Below, piece by piece: positions 32,587 to 45,196 of a DNA stretch of 64,000 nucleotides. Each line of letters opens with the position of its first letter. Within the stretch, counting starts at the first letter, position 1. Location: contig JAECUM010027279.1 of the NCBI GenBank assembly GCA_016617855.1, positions 24,311-88,310 on the forward strand. Direction: 5' to 3'. Source of the stretch: Megalonaias nervosa. Lineage: Eukaryota; Mollusca; Bivalvia; Unionida; Unionidae. The notes beneath the pieces were generated by a model that saw only the letters and a list, made by a program, of their open reading frames with translations, ran no database searches and was not told the DNA's origin. The position numbers and the translations under genes were made by a program.

Positions 32587-33258
32587 AACAACCTGTAAAC
32601 ATAAAACGTACTTACGAGAAAATATTTAGTGGACTTCAGACATTGCGCAATATTCTAACAAAAAACAAGTGCAATCCTGAAAATCTTAGGATAATGCGCA
32701 GTCTCACAAAGGAATGCATGTAAATCAGACATCAACATACGGTAGTAAATAAGTAACATATACTTCTTTTTCTCAATATCCGACATTTTCCAAAGTTGCA
32801 CCTGGCCCGAATATCTTTCACAACATTCCCTTTGGCCACCACGTTTACGTACATGTCATTTGTCAAACATGTGATTATGGGATCATAAATATAATTATAT
32901 TTGATATATCTAAAATTAATTTGTGACAAATAGAAATGTTTTTCTTTATATTTTTTGAATTATTTTGTCATGAAAATGAAAACATGCTGTTAATATCATC
33001 AAATTCGTAAGAAGATTACTCGGGAATAAAATATCTCTTCATCTCTGTTTGAATGCAATATGAAGCAAAACGATTAGTCACAGACCCCTAATATTCCCTA
33101 CATTCACACTGATCACTCCAAGCAAACAAAAATTCTAGCTTTGTTCTAGTTTTGCTCTGGGAGTTTATTATTACGCATTTTACAAAGCTTTATCAACTTT
33201 CTGGTGTAAATATCTAATGATATCTACAAAAGAAATTGTGACACCTCCGAATACTTAC

Positions 33259-33282
33259 CGTATACATGGGCAAGGACAAAAC
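33259..33282 (-). other. Candidate 24-nt micro-exon (copy 1, number 1)
   Basis: On the minus strand a 24-nt block is bounded upstream by a pyrimidine-rich tract ending TTTCAG (CAG at 33,283-33,285) and downstream by GTAAGT (33,253-33,258). The copy-2 counterpart at 61,284-61,307 keeps both splice signals and the 24-nt length, with substitutions inside. Confidence 0.45.
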
Positions 33283-33735
33283 CTGAAACAGATCGAAAAA
33301 CTAAACTATTACTCTTCAATGATTTGTACATTCTCCGTTTGAATATGCATGAGGTTCGAACATTTTTCACTTTACAAATAGATAAGCAGATATATAATAT
33401 AAAACACTTGATAATGAAATAACTTAATTGCCTTGACTTCAACACAGAGATTTAAATCAAAATATACTACAGAGAAAGAAATATTATTCATGTCCTCATA
33501 TTTCTTGTTAACAACCGTGAAATGGTTCGTCATCCCATCCTGATTGATCCAATTATCTGCCATAAGATACGAAAATAGTACGCATGAACTTGGTTTTCAC
33601 AGCTATCACAGTGACTATTCCAAGTTAATGTAAATTATATCTTTGTTTTGGAAGTCCATTGTAAGGCTTGTTACAAAGATTTATTGACTATTTAGTTGCA
33701 CATATGTAATGAGTTACATACATTCTAATACTTAC

Positions 33736-33759
33736 CATCAATTACGCAAGAGGACCAAT
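33736..33759 (-). other. Candidate micro-exon relic (copy 1, number 2; acceptor lost)
   Basis: It has the donor GTAAGT (33,730-33,735) but a deletion of about 14 bp relative to copy 2 has removed the upstream acceptor. The intact counterpart is 62,999-63,022. Confidence 0.4.
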
Positions 33760-35031
33760 AGGTAAAATTATCTTTACTTCAACACAACGATCCTTGATCC
33801 TTGACTAATATTAACAAATAATACAATTCATATATCCCTATATTACTTGTATGCAGTTCCCATTTGAATACCAGTGAGGTTTGAGAAGTTTGTAATTTAA
33901 GAATAGGCAAGCATATTGACAACATAGTAATGTATTAAATGTTACTTAAAACTGAAACACAGAATGACTGAAATTATCTCAACACAGCCGATGAGATGAA
34001 CATTGACGAAGGCTCAGTAAATACTATTGCTGATACTCCTTTTGTTACATTTTAACAACTTTGCATTTTTCGTCATCATCCACCAATAACAAACGAAAAT
34101 AGTAAACTGAATTGATTTTCTCAACATTCACAATTACTATGTGTTTCTATAATTTTTAAATTGTATTCATGATTTTAAATTGTAGTGATTATTTATAACT
34201 AAATTTTGTGATCGTACATAGGTTCCCTTTTAAGATATTAAGAGTGTAAGATTGTGGGAGATCTAAAATCAGATGCGTAAAACGTATGCGTTTACGATTA
34301 CTAATAATAATATTGGTAGTAAACACGATGAGAACGTTGGGCTTGTTTACCGTTGGACAGGTCGGTCAGGTGGGTTTCTAGAAGAATTAAGTTATCTCCC
34401 ATTGGATGGGTTGGATCATGTGAGTTCCTTTGTGATGTTGGAGATTTGTAATTTCTCACGTAGAATTAATGACAATATGCGTGTTTTACCCGTTCGCATG
34501 TATATAAGTGTCAAGGACTGGACAATATTCTTATTTTATTTCTTGTCTTCTTGTTGTAACATTAAGTCTGCAGAAGTGTTTTATGTTGTGTTTAGATATT
34601 ATCTGAAAGGAAGAACATTTGTTTGGATTATTCAGTGAAAATAGAAAGTGCCAATTGGACTACACTATATTCCTGGAACTAAATGTGAATTAGTCAAAGG
34701 AGTTCTGGGCAGCTCCATTTTGACAGGTCACGATTGTTTCCTTTCGTTTGGACTTTAAGAGAACATTTTTAAGGTTATTTTGGATCAGTTCATACTACTT
34801 TCGTTTTATAACATTGATAATTAAATTGTTTGTTAAGTTTTACAAAAGTTGTTGGTATTAATTCTTTCTGTTACTTAGTTCATGATCAACGAGGTCACTC
34901 CAAGTTGTCGGTAAATTCTAGAATTGTTTTGAAACTCTATTATTATGCCTGTTGCTGACATCTATCAACTACTAGGTGCAATATGTAACGAACTTTTACA
35001 AAAGACAACTGTGACACATTCTAATACTAAC

Positions 35032-35049
35032 CATCATCCAGAATAGGAC
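35032..35049 (-). other. Candidate 18-nt micro-exon (number 3)
   Basis: On the minus strand it is bounded by ...CCAG upstream (CAG at 35,050-35,052) and GTTAGT downstream (35,026-35,031). It lies in a third diverged copy of the local repeat (about 34,950-35,240) that also contains the other two candidates, and shares the core GTCCT with them. Confidence 0.35.
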
Positions 35050-35249
35050 CTGGTATATAGAAGAGATAATATTACCTCTTCGTCTACAAAGCCATTGACT
35101 ATTGAGATGTAATTAGTATAATTCATATTATATTATGTTAATTTTAGTGGCCTTTTAGTTTCCATTCAAATATAACATGAAGTTCGAGAATATTCCATTT
35201 CGAAATCGGCAAACTTATGTACAGATCTATTATCACATGAGAGGTTATT

Positions 35250-35385
35250 CATAAATGCATGTGTGTATGCGTATACATATTCATGTACGCACGTGCATAC
35301 GTATGTTCGTACATACGTTTGCATGTATGTACGTACGTACGTGTATATGCATGTACGCACTCATGTGTGTATGTATGCTGCTATG
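35250..35385. repeat. Alternating purine-pyrimidine tract (CATG/TACG words)
   Basis: A degenerate run of GTATGTACG, CATGTACG and ACGTACGTACG words. No coding value; such tracts can adopt Z-DNA. Confidence 0.7.
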
Positions 35386-35939
35386 TTTATTATGGTCAAT
35401 AACCTTTCTCTGAACGAAATTTAATCACCGTTTGATGTCGCTTACTCGAGTGTGACTCAGGGATATGATCTGACTCCAATGCTACTCTAATAGACGCGTT
35501 TGGAGATTGCGGGACCTACTGCCAAACTGCGCTAGGCTTCAGAGCTCGATTAAAATGACCTTTTTAAATTGTTTTCTAGCCATTGCTTCTATGCTTGTCC
35601 GCCTAGACCCTTTCCACTTTGATTGAATAGTCGGTGGTTGGAAACGGTGCCGGCCACGGATTTACAGCAAGTGAGGAGCCTGATCCGGTCTATATATGCA
35701 CCAAACAATATGTGTTAAGCTTTTGTGCCCATACAATGCTGTCTGTCCCCAAGGCATCCAGGTACAACTTGTTTTTGTTTTTTGTTTTTGCTTTTTGTAG
35801 CAGAAACATGCAGGGAGGATGTATCTGCTTCTATCAAAGGTCTTGTAAAATTTGGGAATTTGTCAAATAAGATATGTATAAATATCAAAGGCAGATGCGT
35901 CTGCTGATTCATAAGTATGCGTAACAATGACTGTAAGCA

Positions 35940-36400
35940 CTGGTCTTAATTTATGGTAAAATGTTTAATGAAATTAAAATTAATTAGGAATAAGCACAGA
36001 AAATTCACCAAAAGTGGAGAAGAAATGTACATTTATTACTATTTAAATGTGTGCATGTTAAACAGTGACTAAGGTGTCAGAGTTGCTCAAACAACCCTAT
36101 TAAAAAGCTGTTAACTTCAGAAGCAGTCAGCGAAAACAGTGATGGGTTCTTATTATATTATTGTAAATAACAAATTCTGTCAAGTTGCTTTCGATGAAAA
36201 TTTTTATTATTTTATACTGTTCAATATCAAATTTAGGCGTGCATGCCAATGTGTGTGCGAGAGAGACAGAGAGACAAACAGACAGACACAAAGAGAGTAT
36301 ATGTTATGTGTTTTGCAAGGAATTCTTCAGGAGTATGAAACTTTTTGTGCTGAAATGAGGTAAGATCAATTTATATATCCTTTGCTGGAAAGAAAACCAG
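35940..36400. repeat. Older diverged paralogue of parts of 22.9-23.1 kb and 25.8-26.0 kb
   Basis: 35,965-36,070 resembles 22,975-23,075 (GGAGAAGAAATGTA...TTATTACTA). 36,160-36,395 resembles 25,830-26,035 (GAGAGAGACAGAGAG, AAGGAATTCTTCAGG, CTTTTGTGCT, CTTTGCTGGAAAG). The intervening 2.7 kb is missing. This is a third, more ancient and collapsed copy of the unit. Confidence 0.65.
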
Positions 36401-36789
36401 GAATACGTGTGTTACAATATAGTTAACTTTTCTAAAAATGTCACATGCTTAAATTGTTCAGCTATCATCATGGGTGACGAGTGCATGACTATGTAAGTAG
36501 TTCAATTAAATCATAAAATATGCTGTCGGTTGTGGTGCTTGACATCCGTTATGTGGATCAGTAAAATCATAAGTATGTCAGTTTAATTATTCTGTTCATA
36601 ATATCACAGCATTGGGGTTCTTGCTAAATCTCAACAGCCAATATAAATGCAGGATATCAAGCTTTTCAAACTCCCCAGTTCAATAAGAAAATATGTGGAT
36701 GTTTGGAGAATATGTGGTCTAAAAGGTAAAAATATCAAGTAAATGTAAGATAGTTTTCTGTGATAAATGTGTAACATCTTAATCAGTGC

Positions 36790-36799
36790 ATATTTATGT

Positions 36800-36834
<35 letters not shown>

Positions 36835-36836
36835 TG

Positions 36837-36887
<51 letters not shown>
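36790..36887. repeat. (TTTA)n and (GA)n microsatellites
   Basis: A TTTA run at about 36,796-36,834 is followed by GA from 36,840 to 36,887. Confidence 0.95.
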
Positions 36888-36891
<4 letters not shown>

Positions 36892-37419
36892 TGGAACACT
36901 ATTACCACAACTACCCATGCATGTCTTTCCTCCGATGATGCTAGTTCTTGGGAGTACACGTTCGAATAATTCTCTGCAAGCATTCTCAGGAAGTTTGAGA
37001 CATTTTAAAAGTGTACATTTCTTTAAAAGACAAGCAAGAGCAAAGTCTGAAAATCTGCATAAGTTGTCAGTTAAAACAAGTTCACGCACTTGGTACTTTG
37101 TTAGTTGTAGGAGTTGTCTGAGTGTCCTTTGAGTACCATTCCATATGAATGAGGTCCAAAGAGTCCTGTCCCCACATAGATTGTACCAATACTTGCATAC
37201 TAGGCCGACTTTTCTCAGTAACTCGTACGCCGAAAGATATTTGAAAATCTCAAGTATCAGCTGAACAGGAAGTTCATTAAAATGTAGTCCTCTTGGAAAA
37301 TCTAACCACTGAGTTGCTGAGTCACACACATAAAGCTGATTCGGTTTTCTCTTTCCCGTCCCATTTTTGGTTTCTCCGAAATCGCTTTTCTCAAGGTACC
37401 GCAAACTCCGCTTTGACAT
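36832..37419 (-). CDS. F-box protein (FBXL-like), with microsatellite-encoded tail
   Basis: From the ATG at 37,419 (MSKRSLRYLEKSDFG) a 195-codon frame contains a clear F-box at about residues 50-95: FNELPVQLILEIFKYL, then LRKVGLVCKYWYNLC and LWTSF. F-boxes bind Skp1 and make the protein a substrate receptor of an SCF ubiquitin ligase. Two leucine-rich-repeat-like segments follow (QVRELVLTDNLCRFSDFALA and LLKCLKLPENA). The last 20 or so residues (SLSLSL...) are read from the antisense of a GA microsatellite, so the real coding exon probably ends earlier at a splice site, or the gene is a truncated copy. An upstream GTG would add three residues. It lies in the part of the unit not reached in copy 2. 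Confidence 0.7.
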
Positions 37420-37679
37420 ACCTGCCACTCTTAAGGAACAAAGTGCGGCTAACTTTCACTATCGCATCAGTATTTTTTGGAAATTATCCCAAATTAGAAC
37501 CGTTGTAATGATTGTCGGTCACAACGTTCAAGTTCAAGTTTCAGATATGTTTATCAATGTTATGATGTATATTTAGTATCGCCCTTGATGACTTAATAGA
37601 AGCAGAAAGCGCATATATGATAAAACTAGGGAAGATATGGCAAGTGTAGTTCATAAACCTGTGGGTAATATTAAATTGT

Positions 37680-39560
37680 CTCAGTAAAAGCTTGTCTATC
37701 CGGTAGGTCTCCCAATATTACCTGGACTTAATCAATATTATATCCAGGTATTTACATAAATTACAGGTAATGCGAATTGATCTGTCCTACTGCGAATTTA
37801 CATTACCTGATTCTCAATATGACTAGAGAAATTTCACACAGGTTCATGTAATACAGAGTTACCGCAGACAATCCTTGCTTATCTGTTAGGTATCTACGGC
37901 TTACCTGGATCTAATTAACACTAACTGCAGATAATTAAAATTGTCAGGTAATGTAGATTTATCTATCTTTGTTCTGAGAATCTGCAATGAATACATGTGA
38001 TTGCGCATTGGCTGCCTAGATGTGTCTCTAGCGTGTGTTTGTGAGTTGATATTGTTTTGATGGATGAGTAAAATCTTACTGCAAACTAATACGCTTTTGA
38101 ACATTTTAGTGTGCTTTTAGTTACGTGGACTCTACATCATCATTAGTGTTTACGTTTTAATGTAGATAGGGTCACGACTATATCGTAGACTAGCTTATTG
38201 CCAAATTTATACTTTATATCAATGAATAAATAAATAAATAAATAAAAACAACAATTGTCTGACAACGACTTTGCTTTGTTGTTTTGTTTCGTATTGGAGT
38301 TGGCGTGGATGTGTCTCAAAAATGTAATTAATTGTGATGCATGCTGTTTTACGAACTTTTGAATTTCCTGCTACATCGGCATATTGCCGTCCATTTTATT
38401 AAACAAATAATCCCCATTTTGTCCCCTACTCACCGCGTCTCCATGCTTCTTTCTTTAAGTTCGGAATGACGATATATATGTATATTATTACGGCCAAAGA
38501 TGAATCGAAATGTCGAAAGAAGTTAACCATTTACATTCTTTTAGCATTGACCGCATATGCATGTTTTATTTTAATGTAGGATCAAAAATAAAGACGAGTG
38601 TTGTGAGTGAGCTAAGTTCTAAAGTTAAAGCAATTTACCAGTGAAGTTGCTCTTTTCTATTTTGAATACGATTGACTGAGAGGTAATGACAATTCTGGGT
38701 CAGGTAATATTGGGATATCTACCAGATAATTCACATTAGCTGAAGTACAGTAATTCATAGACACCAGCAGCGAAATTCAACAAAATTCTGATCACATGAT
38801 TATCTGGAGATAATGCTAAGTAGGTCCAGGTACTATAGAGTTACCTTCTGATCAGATAGGATTATTTGAACAAACTATAATATAAAAAATAATTTGCGTG
38901 AATTTAAATTGCTTCTCCTATTCCATAACTCGGTTTATTCAAGGTAGTTCAACAGATTTGAGCGAAATTCACAATAATTCAATATTTTTTATTTAGGTAT
39001 ATTGGTCTTAATTGATAAAAAGTCAGGTAATTTATATTACAAACATGCAGATACTGTATATTAGTGTCAGGTAACAAATAAATGCCTGCCTGATAAACTA
39101 TTTTTATCTGGAAGACATCTATTTGTTACACGAGTTTTTAAATTTCGTTTGCGTTTTGATTATCATTATCGACCCCAAGACCTAATTTTTCTTAAATAAT
39201 TCAGATACCTGCCGTGAGTTTAGAAAACGAAATCAGGTAATATATATATATATATTATTAACCAGCAGACACTTGGAATTAGTGTCATGTAACATAAATG
39301 CCTGCCAGATATACTAAGTTTATTTCAGGTATCTGTATATAACCTGACCTTTTGTGAATTAAATTTGTGGTTTAATTAGTGTTACCAACTCCAAAACTTA
39401 TTTTTTATTAAATAATTCGTGGATACCTGCCGTGAATTTTCAATAAATGCAAGTAATATATAGGTATTGTGAGATAATTTTAATTAGGTTCAGGTAATAT
39501 TGTCATATCTGCCATATAAACTCAATTTTATCAGAAGTACTATAAATAAGCTGTGTGAAT
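37680..39560. repeat. Degenerate repeat field with recurrent CAGGTAAT motif
   Basis: CAGGTAAT occurs exactly at 37,764, 37,945, 38,701, 39,024, 39,234 and 39,491, with near matches at 39,068 and 39,315 and reverse-complement ATTACCTG near 37,716 and 37,793. Longer surroundings also recur: 38,701-38,760 and 39,491-39,545 share GGTAATATTG...ATATCT.CCA.ATAA...GAAGTAC. It looks like an old, diverged tandem array. Confidence 0.65.
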
Positions 39561-39985
39561 TCCTATTGTTATAGGCAGATGCAGTGACTAGGTAACGTAG
39601 GCTTCCGTTAAATATTTACTTGTTACTACATTCTTTTATATGACGTGGAAAATATGCATAGTAGCTGGTAGCATCATTATATTTTAAAAACTGAAAGGTA
39701 TCTAAATTTATAGTGCCAGAACAAATATATGGGTAGATTTGAAAAGGAGTAAAGAAAGAAATTCTAACAAAGAAAGATGAAAAATATGGATGGGTAATTT
39801 GAAGGTGCACATGGTGTCAAGAATCGGAAGAAACAAGAAGAATTTAGTTGTGGTGTATGCACGATAAACTTTCGGGATAGTTAATATAAAAAGCACAGAC
39901 AAAGAAATATATCGGACAGAACACATACTGAACAAAATATCCCTTATAAAGATGTTTTTATTGGTTTGGTTTTTTTCTCGGAACA

Positions 39986-40062
<77 letters not shown>
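39986..40062. repeat. (TA)n microsatellite
   Basis: About 77 bp of pure TA. The stretch 40,063-40,951 holds nothing recognisable up to the start of copy 2. Confidence 0.95.
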
Positions 40063-40065
<3 letters not shown>

Positions 40066-43000
40066 GAAATACGCTTCGGCTGAGTAAGTAAGAATAAAGT
40101 GGTGATGACATACACGCTGCTTCCAGAGAAATGATCCGGAGCAAAACTAGCAGAGCTTGATGACGAAAAAGAGTTTTACAAAAAAGAAAACATCAAAGAT
40201 TGGTATGAAAGGGAAACCACTAAATACTCACACAAAAGTATAATGAAAATGTAGACAAAATGTATGATTGCACAAACTAGCGCCATCAATTAATGCTGAA
40301 GTTACACAAATCAGATTCCCAAAACAAGTATTATACATTACAATTTCCTAGACGTAAATGTAACAACAACCCAGGAAAGGAACCGAAAGAAAGCTCTTTT
40401 AAAAACACAGACTAACTGATGATGGGCATAGCTGTTATATTTCCTAGTAACCGTATTAGAAAAATACTTTTTAAAAATTATTTATAAAAATGATTGGAAT
40501 TAAGAATAAATATAATGTAATATGTTATAAACCCGTTTAAATGATTGACAAAAAGTAATATTGCTATCATGTAACAAGAGACTAACTGTTTGTTAGGCGT
40601 GTTTTTTATTTAGCTAGAAAACACATTCATTACAGGAATTTAAAAAGCTCATCTCATTATGGCCTGTGGACAAAAAACAAGGGTTTGCTATGTCAAGCTT
40701 CCCTGAAGTAGGGCTGGACAAAACGCCGTCTATCAAGTGAAGAACATGTATATACAACACAAAGCAAAAGTTTACATTTGGCATTGCAATTCATTAAACA
40801 TCACAATCAGTAACAGGGATGCCGCAGAACTGAGCATACTTGTCATGCATTTTAGCACTTTGTTCATATCATAGATAGGCCATCCAGACTGTATCATATA
40901 TTAGCTAAATGCAACAAATACAGAGAGTCATAGATCATCTTCCCTTGAGCCGTATACACACATGTACAGAGTGAGAAACAGTGGTGACAGTCCTATAATA
41001 ATAAGCGTTGAATCTATTCTTCCGATTCATAAGAAATTTAAAACACAAGACATTCTATTTAACGTCGGATATTACAAGAAATAAGATTTTTCTCTTAAAA
41101 CCTCTTCTTCAAGCACATAAAAACAAATGCAAAAAGACCATCAGGAGTGTGATAGACATATAAAAGCATACATATCACGTATAATACATATAAACATTAG
41201 ATAAATAACACGCATATTTAAAATAGTGATTTAAACATTATTTTAAGACCCATATAACGCTAACACATGCATTGACCACAACGATTTAAACAGACGTTAA
41301 AATCATTTTAAGATACATGTAATGCATATAATATATGACTCGTACTAACAGCAGAAACTTGTATGCATACATACATATAGTATTAACATATATACATACG
41401 CAAAGTCATACATACATAGATACATACATACCGGCGTGCGTGCGATGGGTACATACATACATACATACATACATACATACATACAATATTTACATACATA
41501 CATACATATATGCGTTAAAAACATTATTTGCAAATCTAAAATTCCAATTTCATAGCCTTGATTTTCTCAGCAACATTAGTCCTCGCAAATTAAATAGTGA
41601 TTTTCCCGTCGTCATCTCTACTGCCATAATTTACCTAATTAAAATTTGATAAACTGGTATTTGTTTTGTGCATGCTGTTTTTGACATTAAAAGATTAAAT
41701 TATATTTACCAGTCAACCATCTTAGTCTTGAGATACTTCTGAGACAACTTGTGTCCACTCCACACAGAAAACTCCTATCCAAACTTGCATCCAATACAAC
41801 TTTGATTTTTTGAAATTTCATCAGCACGTTTAGGAATGCAAAATTTTTGCTAAAACTTTGCAAGTTTCCGCAAAACCCATTGCTAAGTTGAAAAATCCCC
41901 AGACACTTTATCACCTCTCCTTACAGAGCATCTGATCACCCTTTGAACTTGTTCTGATGGAATCAAGTGTGAGATTTGTTGAAGCTGCTTTGACTGCTAT
42001 GTTGATAATTCTTCCCCTAGTGATGTATTCATTAAGTAAACAATCTCTTTTCTGTATTAGGCATTAACTGATTCCACGGTTTATTTCGTTGAAATCGTAT
42101 CCTGCTGGAAAAAAATATTTTCAAATTTATAGTCCTGGGTACCACATTCTGTCAGTTCAATGGCCTTTGAAAAGCTAATTATAAGCTTGAAATTCCTTAG
42201 AAGATGAGTTGGATACCGTCGAAAATTAACTGTCAGTCTATGAAAGTCCAGCTGTATTCTAATATTTTAGCAAACACCGCTAACTGTATAACTTAAGTAC
42301 AAGTATTTGGCGCATTACTGTTCACAGTCAACGTTTTTGAAACTATCATTCATAAATTATGATTCTATCATATTGGTACTATACTGGCGTGGTTCATTAC
42401 AAATCTTTGCATGCGCTGATGCAGTGACACATACAAGCACGTAATGAAAATGTGGCAGGCATTTGATTTGAAAAGATAATCGTTTCCATTGTAATGTCCT
42501 TCACATTTACTCTACCTAAATCGTGTATTACTCAATAACTTGCAAATAACATAATGGATTCAAGATATATTATATATATATATTATTATAATTCTTTATG
42601 TTCAATGGACTTTGCTCAAGTTCAAGTTTCACCATTTTGCAACTAAATTTTACGGAGTTATAGTCCCTGTATGACTTAGACCGTCGCCCTTCTGTTGCAG
42701 TTTCTGCTCAAGAACGTTTGGAAGGCAGTATGCATTCACATGAGCATTTAGTACGAGTTTTAAGTTATTAAGACCCAAGTCAAGTTTGATTTTCGCAAAT
42801 TTTCCAATAACATTTAACAGAGTTACGCCACTTTGTTACGCAAAACTTTTTCTGTTCCATTACATCAGATAATTTAGTTTAATCTCAGTTGACGGGGTTT
42901 GTGCACTGAAACCGCATGCCTCACAAGACTTTACAGTACGAAAGCTAAGTGACGTTCGATTTCACTATCTTCTGACAAAATGTTATGTCCCAAACATTTA

Positions 43001-43792
43001 CTTAAATCTTTTCCTTTAATTGGAATATATTGGCAGGGACATCATTGTAATATTGATAATTTCTAGTTTTTCCTTCAAAACGTAGGACAAGTGTAGCAAT
43101 ATGACATCAGAAACATAACAAAAATAAAAAGTTACAGAATTTTAAAGTTTGCTTTCACTTTTGTCAAAAAGGCTGTGTGGTTACATACCTTTTGGAAAGA
43201 ATAGGAAAGGGTTTATTGTCTTCAGGACAGAGCCACTTAGCCTTGGGGTTTTCCATGTGTGAGTGTATGTTTGTGTGCGTGTGTGTATTTATGTGAATGC
43301 GTCTGCATAGTATTACCTACTTCCTCTGCTTTAAGTACCACTCCTGTTTCTGGATCGGGTTCTGACTTTAAGAATGACATAGGGGACATATTTTTAATAT
43401 TTTGGTTAAAGCGTTTGCTTTAAGGTTTTCTTAGTTTATGTTTCCGTTTATACATTGAGTGTAACATCATACTCCTACCTCTGGGTCACGTCACATGGTG
43501 AGGTCAAGGAATAAAAAAAAGCACACGTAGGACGTGTTCTGATTTGATCATTTATATTTTAGTTTTCCCCTTACTCAGTACTATCTTATTAGAAATGAAG
43601 CAATACCACAGGTTTACCTTCAGCCCACGCCCCACGATGCTGCGCATCGGATTATATCCCAAACTTCCAAACAGAAAAATAGGGAATATTTAATTTTTCC
43701 ACCAAATTAGATTGTTAAGAGATTTGGATCCTAAGGGAATACGGGCTAGTAGGGGCCCTTATGCTGTAACAAGTTCGCTGAAGGAATGAACT

Positions 43793-43795
<3 letters not shown>

Positions 43796-43842
<47 letters not shown>
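43796..43842. repeat. (GA)n microsatellite
   Basis: Copy-2 counterpart of 2,947-3,012, 47 bp long. Confidence 0.95.
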
Positions 43843-43844
<2 letters not shown>

Positions 43845-45185
43845 GTCTTCTCATCCATTCTGGCTATAAGAGTAAGTATGTATGAAATTCTGGTAGGAAC
43901 ATGGACTATTCCTTGATAAGTGCGAAAATGAATTTTCAGGTAAATCGAAATTCGGAGAAGGAATAAGATCGACTTAAATGAATCTAGTCTCCGTCTGCAG
44001 AACAGAGAGAACAGATCTTTTCTGAAGGTCACCCGATGGAACATGTTCTAAGTAGAGTACAAAATGAGACTGGTAGAACAGAAATGGGGTCTTTGAAAGA
44101 GGTAGAGCGTCCCAAAAGTGAGGACGGTAGCCTTACTATGTTGTGGAAAAGTTCTACTCATCCTCAGACAGGTCCGACGAAGCCGCTCAAGGAACTCGCA
44201 CTGGGACGAGGAAGGCTTTGAAAGAGAGGGTGCCACTTCAAAGAGGAGTCTGCTATCTCCTTATTAAACTGGGAATTATTTCGATTTTTATTTTGTCATT
44301 GTTTCAAGCGCTTAGTCGAGCCTCACTAAATATACATTTCACACGACAAATACTATAGATATTAGTTGCAATTTAAGCGAAGAAAGAAAACAAAAACAGG
44401 TTTGCGTGCGTTTACAACCCTCATTTACTTTTATATTGAACCTGTCCCACATTTTATTACATATCTAGCTACAATGATTCTCATCTCTTATGATATCGGT
44501 TTCCTCGACTTCTACACTGAGTGGAATAGAAAATTGTTATCATTAAATACTGCAAGATAACATCAGTTGGCGGTGCAATTATTAATGCCTTAAGATTCAC
44601 AGGAGGTAATGTTCTCCTTCAGTTTATCGATTCCAAATAGTGAAAATAATTAAAGAGTAAGATATGATAAACAACTGAAGAATTCCAAATGAAAACTAAT
44701 TAGTTTAATGAAGACAGAACAATATCACTAAAATACCTGAATAAAGATTAAGAGATTACTTACAATTAATATAATTTGGATGAGCTCTTTCTATTTATAC
44801 TTCTTCCAATCCAGACACCGAAAAGAGCAAGGCGAATAATTTCTTTGAGATTTACCTTGATAACTTAATGACTTTCACCAACCCTCAGATAAGAGGATAA
44901 ATTACAAACATTTATCGGTGATGCAATTGGAGTTATTGTTGATTTTAGTCATTGGCATATCTGAATGTTCTCAAAAAAGTTCTAAAACTTTTCTAAGTAA
45001 ATGGTGAGATACTGAAAAAATATAACTCTTTATAAACAAGACAAAAATAAGATCTAGTGTAAAATATCCTAATCCAGTTTATCACTGTATTCCGTGCAAT
45101 TCGAGGAATATCAAACCTGATCCATATTTGCAGGCGGCATTACCTACATTAGAAGCTGATATATTCATTGTATCTCTTACGTTTT

Positions 45186-45196
45186 GTTTGATTTAA
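45186..45196. other. Polinton empty (pre-integration) site
   Basis: Copy 2 reads TTGTTTGATTTAATATGAAG without interruption. In copy 1 the left part (to GTTTGAT, 4,427) and the right part (from TTTAATATGAAG, 17,393) flank the 12.96-kb element. Confidence 0.9.

Larger units (their letters stand above)
1..40951. repeat. Copy 1 of a direct tandem segmental duplication (period 40,951 bp)
   Basis: Base 1 onward matches base 40,952 onward in the same orientation. Matching blocks: 1-4,427 with 40,952-45,192; 17,393 to about 29,080 with 45,191 to about 57,800; 29,916-29,971 with 59,088-59,143; 31,350 to about 34,730 with 59,144-64,000. Between blocks the copies differ by insertions or deletions. By eye most aligned lines differ by a few percent, and some (18,541-18,680 against 46,321-46,460) are almost identical. 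The part from about 34,730 to 40,951 has no counterpart here because the window ends. The true left edge of the unit is outside the window. An assembly that placed two haplotypes in tandem would look the same. Confidence 0.95.

Noticed and set aside
32104..32591. Minus-strand frames ending in poly-Phe or starting in poly-SL
   Set aside because: They depend on the A28 and GA runs, which differ in copy 2.
34273..34638. 121-codon plus-strand frame
   Set aside because: The copy-2 counterpart (63,550-63,900) is frameshifted and no domain is visible.
39708..40144. Long open frames encoding (IY)n
   Set aside because: They are translations of the TA microsatellite at 39,986-40,062 and have no non-repeat conserved part.
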